Shown here: piece after piece, positions 43,418 through 52,209 of the stretch
How the letters are laid out: each line of letters begins with the position of its first letter
Numbering within the stretch: the stretch's first letter is position 1
NCBI RefSeq assembly: GCF_016406085.1
Contig: NZ_JAEHFJ010000003.1
Span: 436,288 to 500,287 of the forward strand
DNA: 64,000 nt
Reading direction: 5' to 3'
Source: Aureibaculum flavum
Lineage (GTDB): Bacteria > Bacteroidota > Bacteroidia > Flavobacteriales > Flavobacteriaceae
Notes under the pieces: model-generated
Told to the model about the DNA's origin: nothing
The model's database searches: none
The model's input: the letters and a program-made list of their open reading frames with translations, nothing else
Made by a program: the position numbers and the translations under genes

Positions 43418-45920
43418 ATTAAAATGCTTTGTACTTGTAATTTACCTTTTCAACGGCTCCTTATTGTTTTCACAAGACAATAATGAAAAAAAACCGCTCG
43501 TTGAAATATTAGTAGACTTACAAGGGCGTTTTAATTACGAATTCACTTATGCAGATCAGATTGTAAAAAACATTTTTATTATAACTCCTGACCCTAAATT
43601 AAATCTAAAAGAGGCCGTTGAATATCTTCACGAAAAAACGGGACTAGAATTTAGGTTTCTTGATGGCAATTATATAGTCATTAATAAAATGAATACGGCT
43701 TTTAATATTTGTGGATTTTTAATCGATCAAGTTGATCAAACGCCAATAGCTTCTGCTTCTATAATTGGTGATGCAGACGCTACAATCTCAGATGCAAAAG
43801 GGTTCTTTAGTTTAGCTGTTGAAGACAAAAATGAAATCATAGACATTCGTCATTTAAGTTATGCACCCTTAATCTTCACATCGGGTGATTTTAATACGAA
43901 AGCCTGCGACACCATAAAGCTTAGTCTTCAAAATGAATCTTTAGACGAAATAGTGTTGGCACATTTTATTGCCAAGGGTATTAATAAACTTGCCGACGGA
44001 AGCATGCAAATTAATTTTAAAAATTTCGATCTTGTTCCGGGCTTAATAGAAACGGATGTGTTACAGACGGTACAAGCTTTACCAGGTGTTCAAAGTGCTG
44101 ATGAAACGGTTTCTAATATTAATATTCGCGGAGGAACAAATGCGGAAAATCTACTCTTGTGGGATGGTATAAAGATGTATCAATCTGGACACTTTTTCGG
44201 ATTAATTTCGGTGTTTAATCCTTTAATTACATCAAAGGTGTCCTTGATAAAAAATGGAACAGGCGTTGATTATACGGATGGGGTTTCAGGAACCATTCTA
44301 ATGAATACGGACGATAAAATAACTGATAAATTTACTGGGAGCGTGGGATCTAATTTCACAAATGCTAATGTTTTTATTGATGTACCGGTTGGTGCAAAGT
44401 CTTCCGTTCAAATTGCAGCCAGAAAAGCGATAAATGACTTTGTTGAAACGCCCACATATACTTCTTATTTTGATAGGGTATTACAAGATAGTGAAGTTGA
44501 GAATAATAATAAGCAGGTAGCACATTCCGGAATTTCATTTGATTTTTATGATACCTCCATAAGGTGGCTGTACCGTCCTAGTTCAAAAGATGTAATTCGG
44601 TTTAACTTTATAAAAGTAAATAATGAATTGATTTTTAATGAAAGTGCGGAACAAAATCAACAAACGACTTCTCGTGAGAGCCGATTGATTCAAAACACAA
44701 CATCAGAAGGATTGTACTATCAGAGAGATTGGTCTCATAAATTTAAAACTAGTCTTCAAATTTATGAGACTGATTACCGTCTCAATGCGATTAATGTAGA
44801 TGTTTTAGAAAATCAGCGTTTAGAACAAGAAAACAAGGTTTCAGAGTCTTCATTAAAATTAAAAACAACATATATTTCAAGTCCACAATGGTCTTTTATT
44901 AATGGTTATCAATTTATAGAATCAGGCATCTCCAATCTTACCGATGTTGATGATCCTAGGTTTTTAACTTTAGAAACAGAGGTAATTCGTGAGCATGCGG
45001 TTTTTTCTGCTGTAAATTTTAGTTCTGAATCAAGGAACACTCAAATAAAAGGAGGGTTGAGATATACCTATGTAGAAAAATTTAAAAAGCATTTAATAGA
45101 ACCTAGAATTTCTATTAATCAGCGATTTGCAGACTATTTTTCCTTGGAAATTGCAGGAGAATTAAAACATCAAAACACCTCTCAAATTATTAATTTTCAA
45201 AATGACTTTTTAGGGGTTGAAAAAAGAAGATGGCGTCTGTCAAACCAAGAAGAAGTTCCAATTATTCAAAGTAAACAAGCTTCTCTAGGGCTCAGTTTTT
45301 CAAATAGAGGCTGGTTGATTAGTGCAACTGGATATCATAAAAATGTAGATCAAATTACGTCGCAGAGTCAAGGTTTTTTAGGACCTCATATTTATGATCA
45401 ATCGATAGGCTCCTATAGTGTCAATGGTTTAGACGTTCTGATAAATAAACGAATAAAAAGAATCAGTAGTTGGTTGAGCTATTCGTATGGCAAAAACACG
45501 TATACTTTTGACGAATTTATTCCTTCAAAATTTCCAAATAACGTTGATGTAACGCATGCAGTAACGCTAGGATCTACTTTTTCTGCAGCAAACTTTAAAT
45601 TTTCAGCTGGTCTTAACTACTATACTGGTAAACCCACTACACGTCCAATCGGAAACCAACAGGTGGAAGAAAATACTATTCAATATGAAACTACCAATAG
45701 TAGTCGCCTTGAAGACTATTTGCGATTAGATGCATCTGCAGTTTATGAATTTAAAATTATTTCAGGAATCCAAGCTAAAGCTGGGGTTTCGGTCTTAAAT
45801 GTTTTGAATCAAGAAAATGAAATCTCCAATTTTTATCGTGTACGAGATAACGAAATTGAAAAAGGAACTAAAAAGGCTTTGGCCTTTACTCCAAATGCTG
45901 TGTTCAGTATATTGTTTTAG
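43410..45920 (+). CDS. FecA-like signalling TonB-dependent receptor
   Basis: 836 residues. After the signal peptide (ending LLFSQ) comes an STN signalling domain (about 28-95, LVEILVDLQGRFNYEFTYADQIV...LEFRFLDGNYIVINK), then a carboxypeptidase-D-like domain (about 100-180), a plug (VLQTVQALPGVQSADETVSNINIRGGTNAENLLLWDGIKMY) and a barrel ending in FSILF. The STN domain marks it as a transducer that signals through FecR. Unlike SusC it has no SusD partner; the repeat lipoprotein divergent from the sigma gene is the only candidate surface partner. The substrate cannot be read from sequence. Confidence 0.92.
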   Translation: MNKLKCFVLVIYLFNGSLLFSQDNNEKKPLVEILVDLQGRFNYEFTYADQIVKNIFIITPDPKLNLKEAVEYLHEKTGLEFRFLDGNYIVINKMNTAFNICGFLIDQVDQTPIASASIIGDADATISDAKGFFSLAVEDKNEIIDIRHLSYAPLIFTSGDFNTKACDTIKLSLQNESLDEIVLAHFIAKGINKLADGSMQINFKNFDLVPGLIETDVLQTVQALPGVQSADETVSNINIRGGTNAENLLLWDGIKMYQSGHFFGLISVFNPLITSKVSLIKNGTGVDYTDGVSGTILMNTDDKITDKFTGSVGSNFTNANVFIDVPVGAKSSVQIAARKAINDFVETPTYTSYFDRVLQDSEVENNNKQVAHSGISFDFYDTSIRWLYRPSSKDVIRFNFIKVNNELIFNESAEQNQQTTSRESRLIQNTTSEGLYYQRDWSHKFKTSLQIYETDYRLNAINVDVLENQRLEQENKVSESSLKLKTTYISSPQWSFINGYQFIESGISNLTDVDDPRFLTLETEVIREHAVFSAVNFSSESRNTQIKGGLRYTYVEKFKKHLIEPRISINQRFADYFSLEIAGELKHQNTSQIINFQNDFLGVEKRRWRLSNQEEVPIIQSKQASLGLSFSNRGWLISATGYHKNVDQITSQSQGFLGPHIYDQSIGSYSVNGLDVLINKRIKRISSWLSYSYGKNTYTFDEFIPSKFPNNVDVTHAVTLGSTFSAANFKFSAGLNYYTGKPTTRPIGNQQVEENTIQYETTNSSRLEDYLRLDASAVYEFKIISGIQAKAGVSVLNVLNQENEISNFYRVRDNEIEKGTKKALAFTPNAVFSILF

Positions 45921-46020
45921 AAAGTAACGCCTTTGATTGAAGTGTAACGAGTACTTCAATTGCAAATCAGATATCTTAAAACAACATAGCCTGCTTAAGT
46001 ACATTATGAATGTCGGAATT

Positions 46021-46039
46021 CATTGCACGTTGTGCAATG
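46021..46039. repeat. Perfect inverted repeat near the island edge
   Basis: CATTGCAC (46021-46028) with GTGCAATG (46032-46039) around GTT. No T-run follows, so it is more likely a protein-binding site or cruciform than a terminator. A second inverted pair, ACAACTACCT (46065-46074) with AGGTAGTTGT (46153-46162), encloses the receptor terminator just outside attL. Confidence 0.45.
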
Positions 46040-46104
46040 GTCCCTCTTAACCAGTACAGCAATTACAACTACCTGTCTTTGCAAGCCAGGTGTCTTAAAA
46101 GAAC

Positions 46105-46137
46105 AAAATCTGCTCAAGTAAACTTGGCAGATTTTTT
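46105..46137 (+). terminator. Terminator after the FecA-like receptor gene
   Basis: AAAATCTGC (46105-46113) pairs with GCAGATTTT (46127-46135), and inside it CAAG (46115-46118) with CTTG (46123-46126), leaving a TAAA loop and one bulged T. A run of six T ends the hairpin. Confidence 0.8.
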
Positions 46138-46170
46138 ATGTTTTAATCCACAAGGTAGTTGTGAATGATC

Positions 46171-46185
46171 GTGGAGACGGAGGGA
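46171..46185. repeat. attL, left direct repeat of the ssrA island
   Basis: GTGGAGACGGAGGGA, identical to 58223-58237 at the 3' end of ssrA. The sequences diverge immediately on either side, as expected for an integration core. Confidence 0.85.
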
Positions 46186-46323
46186 GTACAACTAATGCAA
46201 CAGTGCTATTCTTGCCAGCCCTTATTTTTTCGTAAATATAACAACAAACTCAATGATACAAATATATATTTGAAATTAATTAGTTTTTTATAAATTGATT
46301 TAGGTTGCATTTGTTTGCTATTC

Positions 46324-46357
46324 ACCGTACAAATACCGTACAATTGTATTATATTTG
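46324..46357 (+). promoter_or_regulatory. Integrase promoter region with ACCGTACAA direct repeats
   Basis: ACCGTACAA occurs at 46324-46332 and 46335-46343, eleven bases apart, directly before a TATATTTG -7 box (46350-46357) and 21 bp from the integrase start. Helical-turn spacing suggests a repressor or integrase/Xis site controlling the integrase gene. Confidence 0.45.
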
Positions 46358-46377
46358 TATTGCAAATTAAAAATAAT

Positions 46378-47640
46378 ATGGCATCAATTAATTTTTTATA
46401 CCGTTCTACAAAGAATAAAGCCGATTTAGTGTTACGCTTATTATATCGTAGTAATGAAAAAGATTATGTCTTTGGAGTAAAAACGAAACTAGAAGTAACA
46501 AAGGAATATTGGAAAAAGCATCATCGTTCAAGTCGTCTTAAAGATATTGATATTATTAATAAGCAAACGTTGGTAAAGAGCGAACTCAATAGAATAGAGA
46601 ATCATATATTAAGTTCTTTTAAAGGTATAGATTCTGAGTTTGTTAATAAGAGTTGGCTTGAAGCTCAAGTTAATCAATTTTATAACCCTATCGATAGAAC
46701 CGAATTTCCGACTGATTTGATTAATTATATAGATAAGTACATTGAGGTAAAGCAAACTGAGGTAACAAAAAGCTCCTTGAAAAAATTTAGAGTTATCAAG
46801 CGTAAATTAGAGAGATTTCAAAATTATAGATATAATATCATCTTAATAAAAGAGGTTGACCTCAATTTTAAAGCTGAATTTGAAAAATATTGTATATCTG
46901 AGCAGTATGCACCTAATACTATAGCGAGAGATTTACGCTTTATTAAAACCATTTGTAATCACGCCAAATATAATGGTCTCGAAACGAGTTATCAGTTAGA
47001 AAAAATAAAAGCTAAATACCAAAAGGTTGATAGTATTTATTTAACGGAAGTTGAAATTCAAAAGATAGAAAGCGTTTCTGCACTACCTGATCACTTAGAG
47101 AATGCAAAAGATTGGCTAATTATTAGTTGTTATACTGGTCAAAGAGTATCTGATTTTATGCGTTTTAATAAAAGTATGGTACGTATGGAAAAGAACAAGG
47201 AGGGCGTACTAAAACCTTTGATTGAGTTTTCTCAAAAGAAAACAGGCAAACTGATGACCGTTCCTTTGTCTCAAAAGGTCGTTGAAATTCTTAATAAAAG
47301 AAATGGAGAGTTTCCCCGTTCAATATCGGAGCAAAAGTATAACGTATATATTAAAGAGGTATGTAAACTAGCACAACTAAATAAAAAAGTTAAGGGTAGT
47401 AAAAAAGTAAAAATTTCACCTACTAGTAAAAAATACCGAAAAGAAATTGGTATCTATCAAAAATGGGAGCTTGTTACTAGCCATATTGGAAGACGCTCTT
47501 TTGCTACAAATCATTATGGTAAAATACCAACTTCATTTTTGATTTATATAACAGGACACAGTACGGAAGCAATGTTTTTAAGTTACATCGGTAAAAGCAA
47601 TAAGGACATTGCTATGGAATTAACTAATTATTTAAACTAA
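46378..47640 (+). CDS. Tyrosine recombinase (island integrase)
   Basis: 420 residues from MASINFLY..., the usual opening of Bacteroidetes integrases; the longer frame runs through the promoter box. An N-terminal arm-binding domain (SINFLYRSTKNKADLVLRLLY) is followed by a SAM-like core-binding domain (about 110-210) and the catalytic domain with R256 (YTGQRVSDF), H369-x-x-R372 (HIGRRS), H394 (TGHS) and nucleophile Y403. All catalytic residues are present. It sits 192 bp inside attL, so it should catalyse integration and excision at ssrA. Confidence 0.92.
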   Translation: MASINFLYRSTKNKADLVLRLLYRSNEKDYVFGVKTKLEVTKEYWKKHHRSSRLKDIDIINKQTLVKSELNRIENHILSSFKGIDSEFVNKSWLEAQVNQFYNPIDRTEFPTDLINYIDKYIEVKQTEVTKSSLKKFRVIKRKLERFQNYRYNIILIKEVDLNFKAEFEKYCISEQYAPNTIARDLRFIKTICNHAKYNGLETSYQLEKIKAKYQKVDSIYLTEVEIQKIESVSALPDHLENAKDWLIISCYTGQRVSDFMRFNKSMVRMEKNKEGVLKPLIEFSQKKTGKLMTVPLSQKVVEILNKRNGEFPRSISEQKYNVYIKEVCKLAQLNKKVKGSKKVKISPTSKKYRKEIGIYQKWELVTSHIGRRSFATNHYGKIPTSFLIYITGHSTEAMFLSYIGKSNKDIAMELTNYLN

Positions 47641-47644
47641 TAAA

Positions 47645-48352
47645 ATGAGTGTATTTTTTGGAGAAGTAGAATTAAGACAATTTTTAAATAATAATTTAAA
47701 CGTTGAGTTTATGTCTTATACTGTAGGGGTAAAATCACCTTATGGTGTTATTTTAGAGCCAATAGTACTTGATTTCAACAAGTCTGCATTAAAGTTTGCT
47801 GATCAGCTCTATAATGAGCTTAAGGGGCTGACTAAAGAGCAACGTCTTTCAATAGAGACAACTCTAAAAGAGGGTTATTTGGTTTTGATAAATAAATATA
47901 TTGATTGGTATAAGGTCAATAAGGAATTAACTGTAAACTACTTTCCTTCTAAAAACCCTTATGAGGTTATTTACGGGGACTTGACGTCTATTAAAAAGGA
48001 AATACTGAAACATATTCCAGAATTAAAGGAGCAAGCTGAACAACAAAATTCAAACATCAAATCACAAGCTAATTACTTTGATGAAAAAGGAGAAAAACTA
48101 TTTGAATATCTTAATGAAAATTATGATAAAAATGGTAAGATTAAATATATAAATATGTTTTACTACTTAAGAGAATTGTTTATAAAAGGCAAGGTACAAT
48201 TCAGTTTTACAATTGATAAATATAAAGCTTTCATTTTAGAAAAATTTAATGTTTCAATAAAGAAATTTGAAAAAGCCGAGTTTTTATATCCAGAAAAAGA
48301 AAGACCAATTTTGATGTTGTTGAGTAAAAAATTCTTCGATTCTTTGAATTAG
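47645..48352 (+). CDS. Hypothetical protein of the island core
   Basis: 235 residues, four bases after the integrase stop and in the same direction, so cotranscribed with it. It is hydrophilic, mixed alpha/beta, without signal peptide, membrane segment or recognisable motif; the middle (ELKEQAEQQNSNIKSQANYFDEKGEKLFEYL) looks like a helical linker between two domains. Genes in this place, between integrase and HTH protein, recur in small Bacteroidetes integrative elements, but I cannot name a family. A role in excision or element control is only positional inference. Confidence 0.6.
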   Translation: MSVFFGEVELRQFLNNNLNVEFMSYTVGVKSPYGVILEPIVLDFNKSALKFADQLYNELKGLTKEQRLSIETTLKEGYLVLINKYIDWYKVNKELTVNYFPSKNPYEVIYGDLTSIKKEILKHIPELKEQAEQQNSNIKSQANYFDEKGEKLFEYLNENYDKNGKIKYINMFYYLRELFIKGKVQFSFTIDKYKAFILEKFNVSIKKFEKAEFLYPEKERPILMLLSKKFFDSLN

Positions 48353-48455
48353 ATTAAAAATACCTCTTTTTTACCTAATTTTTACCTTTTATCCCCCTTT
48401 TACCATACCCTAATCACTTTCCATTTTTGCTGTATATAAATTTAAATTATACAAC

Positions 48456-48746
48456 ATGCAAAAATTACAATTTATTCAAACAACCCCACAACAGCTATCT
48501 GAGCTAATTAATGAAGGGGTTAAAAATCAATTAGCACAATTAAAAAAGGAGCTTCAACATCAAGAGAATATAGATGAGCTTTTAACAAGGCAAGAAGCTT
48601 GCAAATTTCTTCAGATAAACTCAAGTACTCTTTGGCACTGGACGAATAAAGGAAAGATAAAAGCCTATGGTATCGCCAATCGACGATACTATAAACGAAG
48701 TGAATTACTAGAAGCATTAAAACCTTTAAAAAAACAAATGAAATGA
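48456..48746 (+). CDS. Helix-turn-helix DNA-binding protein, excisionase-like
   Basis: 96 residues. The C-terminal half is a MerR/Xis-type winged helix (LLTRQEACKFLQINSSTLWHWTNKGKIKAYGIANRRYYKRSELLEAL, about residues 42-88), a family that includes excisionases of Bacteroidetes elements; the N-terminal half is a short coiled coil. The stop overlaps the start of the next gene (ATGA at 48743-48746), so expression is coupled. As a small HTH protein near an integrase, it could direct excision or regulate the downstream ATPase operon. Confidence 0.8.
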   Translation: MQKLQFIQTTPQQLSELINEGVKNQLAQLKKELQHQENIDELLTRQEACKFLQINSSTLWHWTNKGKIKAYGIANRRYYKRSELLEALKPLKKQMK

Positions 48747-49018
48747 TTTTAGAAAAAAAATTTCAAACCCTATTGGGTACAGAGGAACAAATTGCTGAGG
48801 TAAAATCTATCATAGAACAATTTGATACAATTAAAGCTGTAGTTGTGGAACATAATATTGTGAGAGTTCCAAATAACGAGCTTAAATTCATAGTGTTGAA
48901 TCACTATGAATTAGAATTAACAGCACCAAAAGAGGACTTGAATAAGTATTTTGAAATGCTTAAAAGCAACCCAACTGTACTTTTTGTTGAATCAAAAAAA
49001 AATACTCATGTCGGATAA
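48743..49018 (+). CDS. Small hypothetical protein in the ATPase operon
   Basis: 91 residues. It starts in a four-base overlap with the HTH gene and its last 11 bases overlap the start of the RepA-like ATPase gene, so the three genes are translationally coupled. It shows alternating strands and helices (EQIAEVKSIIEQFDTIKAVVVEHNIVRVP) without a motif I recognise, and has no signal peptide. Its place suggests an accessory or loading role for the ATPase; this is inference. Confidence 0.65.
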   Translation: MILEKKFQTLLGTEEQIAEVKSIIEQFDTIKAVVVEHNIVRVPNNELKFIVLNHYELELTAPKEDLNKYFEMLKSNPTVLFVESKKNTHVG

Positions 49019-50138
49019 AAGCGTTTTTAAAATACCAGAAAAAAGAGAAGTGAAACTTAAAACTCCTGAAGAGCTAAATAAAATTTTAAAAAGCCTTTTA
49101 ATCAATCCTAATGACAAATTACCACCTCCACTAAAGGCTTGGGCTACTATAGATGAAAATGGGGATGAAAGTGTTATGGGAACTTTAGAAAATTTCTCTT
49201 TAATTATTGGAAAAGCTAAAAGTCGGAAATCCTTTTTCATTGGTATTGCTGTTTCGGCTTCTATTTCAAACAAACTTTTATTAGGCAAGTTCAAAGGCTG
49301 TCTTCCTGATGATAAAAATGAAGTTTTGTATTTTGATACCGAACAAGGAAAATATCATGTACAATTATCCCTTAAGCGTATTTGCGAATTAACAGGAATT
49401 GACGTTCCTACAAATTTGAAAGTTTATGGGCTGAGAAGTAAAAGTACTGAGGAGCGTCTTGAATTAATAGAGCACTGTTTAAAAGAAAACCCAAAAGTTG
49501 GATTAGTAATTATTGATGGGGTCAGAGATATTGTTACTTCAATAAACGATGAAGCAGAGGCAACAAAAATTGGAAACCTATTTTTAAATTGGACGGAGGT
49601 TCATAAAATGCACCTAATTGCTGTGCTTCACCAAAATAAAAATGATTCTAATGCTAGAGGACATTTAGGTTCTGAGCTGGTAAATAAAGCCGAAACTGTC
49701 CTCTCTGTTAACAAGGATTCTAAAGATAAAAATATTTCAATTGTTAATGCCGAGCAATGTAGAAATAAAGAACCAGAACCTTTTGCGTTCGAAATTATAG
49801 GTGGGTTGCCTCAATTGGTTGCTAATTATGAAATGAGAGTAAAGCCAGCTAATAAATTAGAACCTTATGATATTAATGATTACGATAAGTATAGAATTCT
49901 TGAAGGCTTATTTAGAAAGCAAAATACTTATTCTTATGGTGACCTTGTTGCTATCTTTAAAGATGAATTTAATAAAAAATATAAAGGTGCAGGAAAAGGT
50001 ATAGGTATGAATAAAATAAAAGAGATTATTAGTGTATGTAAAAATAAGGGGTGGTTGCTTCAAGAAAAACCAAAAGCTCCTTATACATTAGGTAAATTTA
50101 ATGGATTAGAGGAAAATGAAGATGATTGTCCATTTTAG
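49008..50138 (+). CDS. RepA-like RecA-fold ATPase/helicase
   Basis: 376 residues from MSDKSVFKIP...; the longer frame overlaps the small upstream gene extensively. The RecA-like core has Walker A GKAKSRKS (about residues 68-75, with lysine-serine intact), a Walker B-like LVIIDGVRDIV, the AVLHQNKNDSNARGHLGSELVNKAE segment typical of hexameric RepA/DnaB-type ATPases in plasmids and integrative elements, and a C-terminal winged-helix-like tail. Such proteins unwind an origin for element replication. The 827-bp gene-free region with iteron-like repeats directly downstream supports an origin there. Confidence 0.8.
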   Translation: MSDKSVFKIPEKREVKLKTPEELNKILKSLLINPNDKLPPPLKAWATIDENGDESVMGTLENFSLIIGKAKSRKSFFIGIAVSASISNKLLLGKFKGCLPDDKNEVLYFDTEQGKYHVQLSLKRICELTGIDVPTNLKVYGLRSKSTEERLELIEHCLKENPKVGLVIIDGVRDIVTSINDEAEATKIGNLFLNWTEVHKMHLIAVLHQNKNDSNARGHLGSELVNKAETVLSVNKDSKDKNISIVNAEQCRNKEPEPFAFEIIGGLPQLVANYEMRVKPANKLEPYDINDYDKYRILEGLFRKQNTYSYGDLVAIFKDEFNKKYKGAGKGIGMNKIKEIISVCKNKGWLLQEKPKAPYTLGKFNGLEENEDDCPF

Positions 50139-50965
50139 AAGATTGTTATTATCAACTTTCAATAGTTTAACAATAGGTTTAAGGTACGTGCCTACTATAT
50201 AGGCACTAAACCTTTAAACCTTAACCAAATTTTTAAGGTTTTCTATAAAGGTTTAAACCTTTAAACCTAACGCTAGAGACCTTGTATACACGGAGAAAAT
50301 AAGGTTTAGAAAGTGTTATTAAATAAACGTTGTTAAACTAGTTTAATTTAAGGTTTAGATAAACTTACTACTAAACTTAAAAAAGGAACGAATCGGTAAT
50401 GCTTTTATTCTTGGACTAATCTAGTAAGAAAGAACTCAATATTTGGGAGTTTCCTGGCTGTTCATTATTAATAATTATAAGTGTTAAAAGTTTTTTTGCA
50501 CGTTTAGTAAATTGATTAGTAGTTTGTATGGTTCTTTTGGCGTCAGTATTCACGCTTTATTAAGAATCCTTACAACAATTACATCGAAGATTATAAAAGC
50601 CGTTATATGGCTTTAATTCAGTTTTTGGAAGAAACCAAATAGGATATATCTAAAGGCGAGCTCAATCTTATCAATTGGGAGTTAATTATATAAATATATA
50701 TACCTTAAACAGGAATAAATGTATCATAAAATTACAATAGCATCAGTTCAAATTGAATTAAATTTTCTATTTAATGCTCAAAAAAACAGCCCCCCCCTGT
50801 TAATCTCGTACGATAGCACTCGTTCCGATTTCCGATGTATTTTTGGTCTTGTAAATAGTTCCTTAACCTACTTTTTGTTGGTATAACCTTTTTATTGGAT
50901 AGTTCGGTAAAACGCTAAATTAGTACTCATCTTAGAAAAATTTTAATAGAAAAATAACAAAACAC
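50139..50965. other. 827-bp gene-free region with iteron-like repeats, candidate origin
   Basis: A hairpin GTGCCTA/TAGGCAC (50188-50206) is followed by two copies of TAAACCTTTAAACCT (50207-50221 and 50254-50268) and by AAGGTTTAG in both orientations (50206-50214 inverted, 50301-50309, 50350-50358). After about 50,360 the repeats stop. A stretch of eight C lies at 50790-50797. Adjacent to the RepA-like ATPase gene, this resembles a replication or transfer origin. No complete gene is seen; one possible ORF remnant is listed separately. Confidence 0.5.
50523..50642 (+). pseudogene. Possible coding remnant
   Basis: An open frame of 39 codons without a start at its head, ending in TAG at 50640-50642, encodes an aromatic and basic tail (FFWRQYSRF, then NYIEDYKSRYMALIQFLEETK). 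The composition looks protein-like rather than random, and could be the last part of a gene lost from the island. I cannot assign a family. Confidence 0.3.
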
Positions 50966-51435
50966 ATGAAAAATAATGATTTAAGAGGGTTAGACCTCAA
51001 TGGGTTTTCTAATCCAACAACAGAATTTAATCCTTCTATTTTTAATGACAGAGAAAAAATTGATTTAATAAGAATAATGATAAGGATGAATTTTACTAAA
51101 ACTAAAGGGTTTTATAGATTTGCAACGTCTTATGGCTTAAAACATCACATCGAAAGGCGTTTTGGAGATTACGTATCTAATGGAGAATTAATTTATGCGA
51201 TGCATCTAGAAGGGTTTAAAATAAAAAGGCTTAATATTAATGGTTTATTTAACCTGAGTGCAACTAGCTTGAAACAATTCCTGAAGATAGGTATAAAATA
51301 GCAAGATCACTCAATTATATATCCGAAAGATTTAAAGAATTATTAATTGTAACAAAGCATTGTGGCAAAATTATTTCATCACTATACTATTTTGAAGGTT
51401 TTAAAAAAAACAATTACCTCAAGCCCAATAAATAA
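50966..51435 (+). pseudogene. Hypothetical island protein, probably frameshifted
   Basis: The intact frame 50966-51301 gives 111 residues beginning MKNNDLRGLDLNGFSNPTTEF, hydrophilic and helical, with no recognised domain. Shortly before its stop another frame opens at 51268 and continues 55 codons to TAA at 51433 with a protein-like sequence (PEDRYKIARSLNYISERFKELL). A one-base change near 51270 would join the two into about 155 residues. Either the gene is frameshifted or the short product is real and the tail is chance. It stands alone, after the origin-like region and convergent to the cargo genes. Confidence 0.45.
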
Positions 51436-51480
51436 GCTATAATTAAGGGTATATAGCCCGCATTGTGGATACATCCTTTT
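51400..51480 (-). repeat. attC-like half site (a) after the GNAT gene
   Basis: On the minus strand the segment beginning CTATATACCCTTAATTATAGC (shown here only in part) matches the left arm of site (e) at about 56,520-56,470 over some 47 positions with most bases equal (CTATATrCC-TTAATT-T-GCTTA-TTAT-GGG). A matching right arm is not evident, so this site looks degenerate or truncated. Confidence 0.4.
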
Positions 51481-51482
51481 TT

Positions 51483-52199
51483 CTATTCATTCAGTTCAGT
51501 TATAAATAAAAATGGATCGAATTCAATTCTATTATTTTCCGAAAAGTATTTTACTTTATCTTCTCTTATTTTTTTTCCGTTTTTTGTCCATCTTAAATTC
51601 CAATTGCAGTTACAAGGTTGAATTATTGGCAATAATAACTTTCCTAAAGTTGAATTAACTTCCCAAGTCCATTTTGGTTCGTGATTTTTTGCTTGATAAG
51701 ATTCAACGTTCCATAATTCAATTTTGTTATCTGAATTGTTTTTTGTCGTTTGTTGAATTTCAATTAATGGTTTATAATACATCAATTCAGATTCAGAATA
51801 TCCTCTGTCAGGAAATTTTATAAAATCCATTTTTTTCCAAAATTTTTCTGATTCACTTGGCGAGCAAAATAATTTAATAGCTAAAAATCCTTTTTCTTTA
51901 AAAAATCCCGCTATTTGGTTGAAGAAATATTTTCCAATTCCGCTATTTCGATTTTCAGGTTTAATTACCATTATATCAATTTCAGCATAAATTTCCCCTT
52001 TGTTCCAAACTAAAAATCCGATTGGAAAATTATTATGTTCTAAAGTTATAAATTTTTTATTTCTAAATGCTTTTTCAATAATTGCCCAATTGCAATAGAA
52101 ACCATCTCCAAAAGTTTTATATTCTTCAATTAACCATTTTTCAATTTCATTCAAGTCAGGTTGAGTAGGTGATAAGTTTAGTTGAAAGACTATTTCCAT
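51483..52199 (-). CDS. GNAT acetyltransferase with an extra C-terminal domain
   Basis: 238 residues. Residues about 1-145 are a GNAT acetyltransferase: strand EIDIMVIKPENRNSGIGKYFFNQIAGFF carries the acetyl-CoA loop (RNSGIGK), and FLAIKLFCSPSESEKFWKKMDF is the typical closing motif. The last 90 residues (ELWNVESYQAKNHEPKWTWEVNSTLGKLLLPIIQPCNCNWNLRWTKNGKKI) form a second domain that I do not recognise, rich in tryptophan. Substrates of GNAT enzymes range from drugs to tRNA and proteins. It is the leftmost of the minus-strand cargo genes, each separated by attC-like spacers. Confidence 0.8.
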   Translation of the reverse strand: MEIVFQLNLSPTQPDLNEIEKWLIEEYKTFGDGFYCNWAIIEKAFRNKKFITLEHNNFPIGFLVWNKGEIYAEIDIMVIKPENRNSGIGKYFFNQIAGFFKEKGFLAIKLFCSPSESEKFWKKMDFIKFPDRGYSESELMYYKPLIEIQQTTKNNSDNKIELWNVESYQAKNHEPKWTWEVNSTLGKLLLPIIQPCNCNWNLRWTKNGKKIREDKVKYFSENNRIEFDPFLFITELNE

Positions 52200-52209
52200 T
52201 GGTTTTTTT

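Noticed and set aside
46259-46272. CAAATATATATTTG read as a divergent pair of promoter boxes
   Set aside because: It is a low-complexity AT palindrome, no gene starts at a suitable distance on the minus strand, and the integrase has a better-placed box at 46350.
46378-47640. The island integrase considered as an integron integrase for the attC-like sites
   Set aside because: It has the N-terminal arm-binding domain of phage-type Bacteroidetes integrases, lies at attL of the ssrA insertion, and I see no integron-specific insert between the catalytic motifs. It explains the island, not the cassettes.
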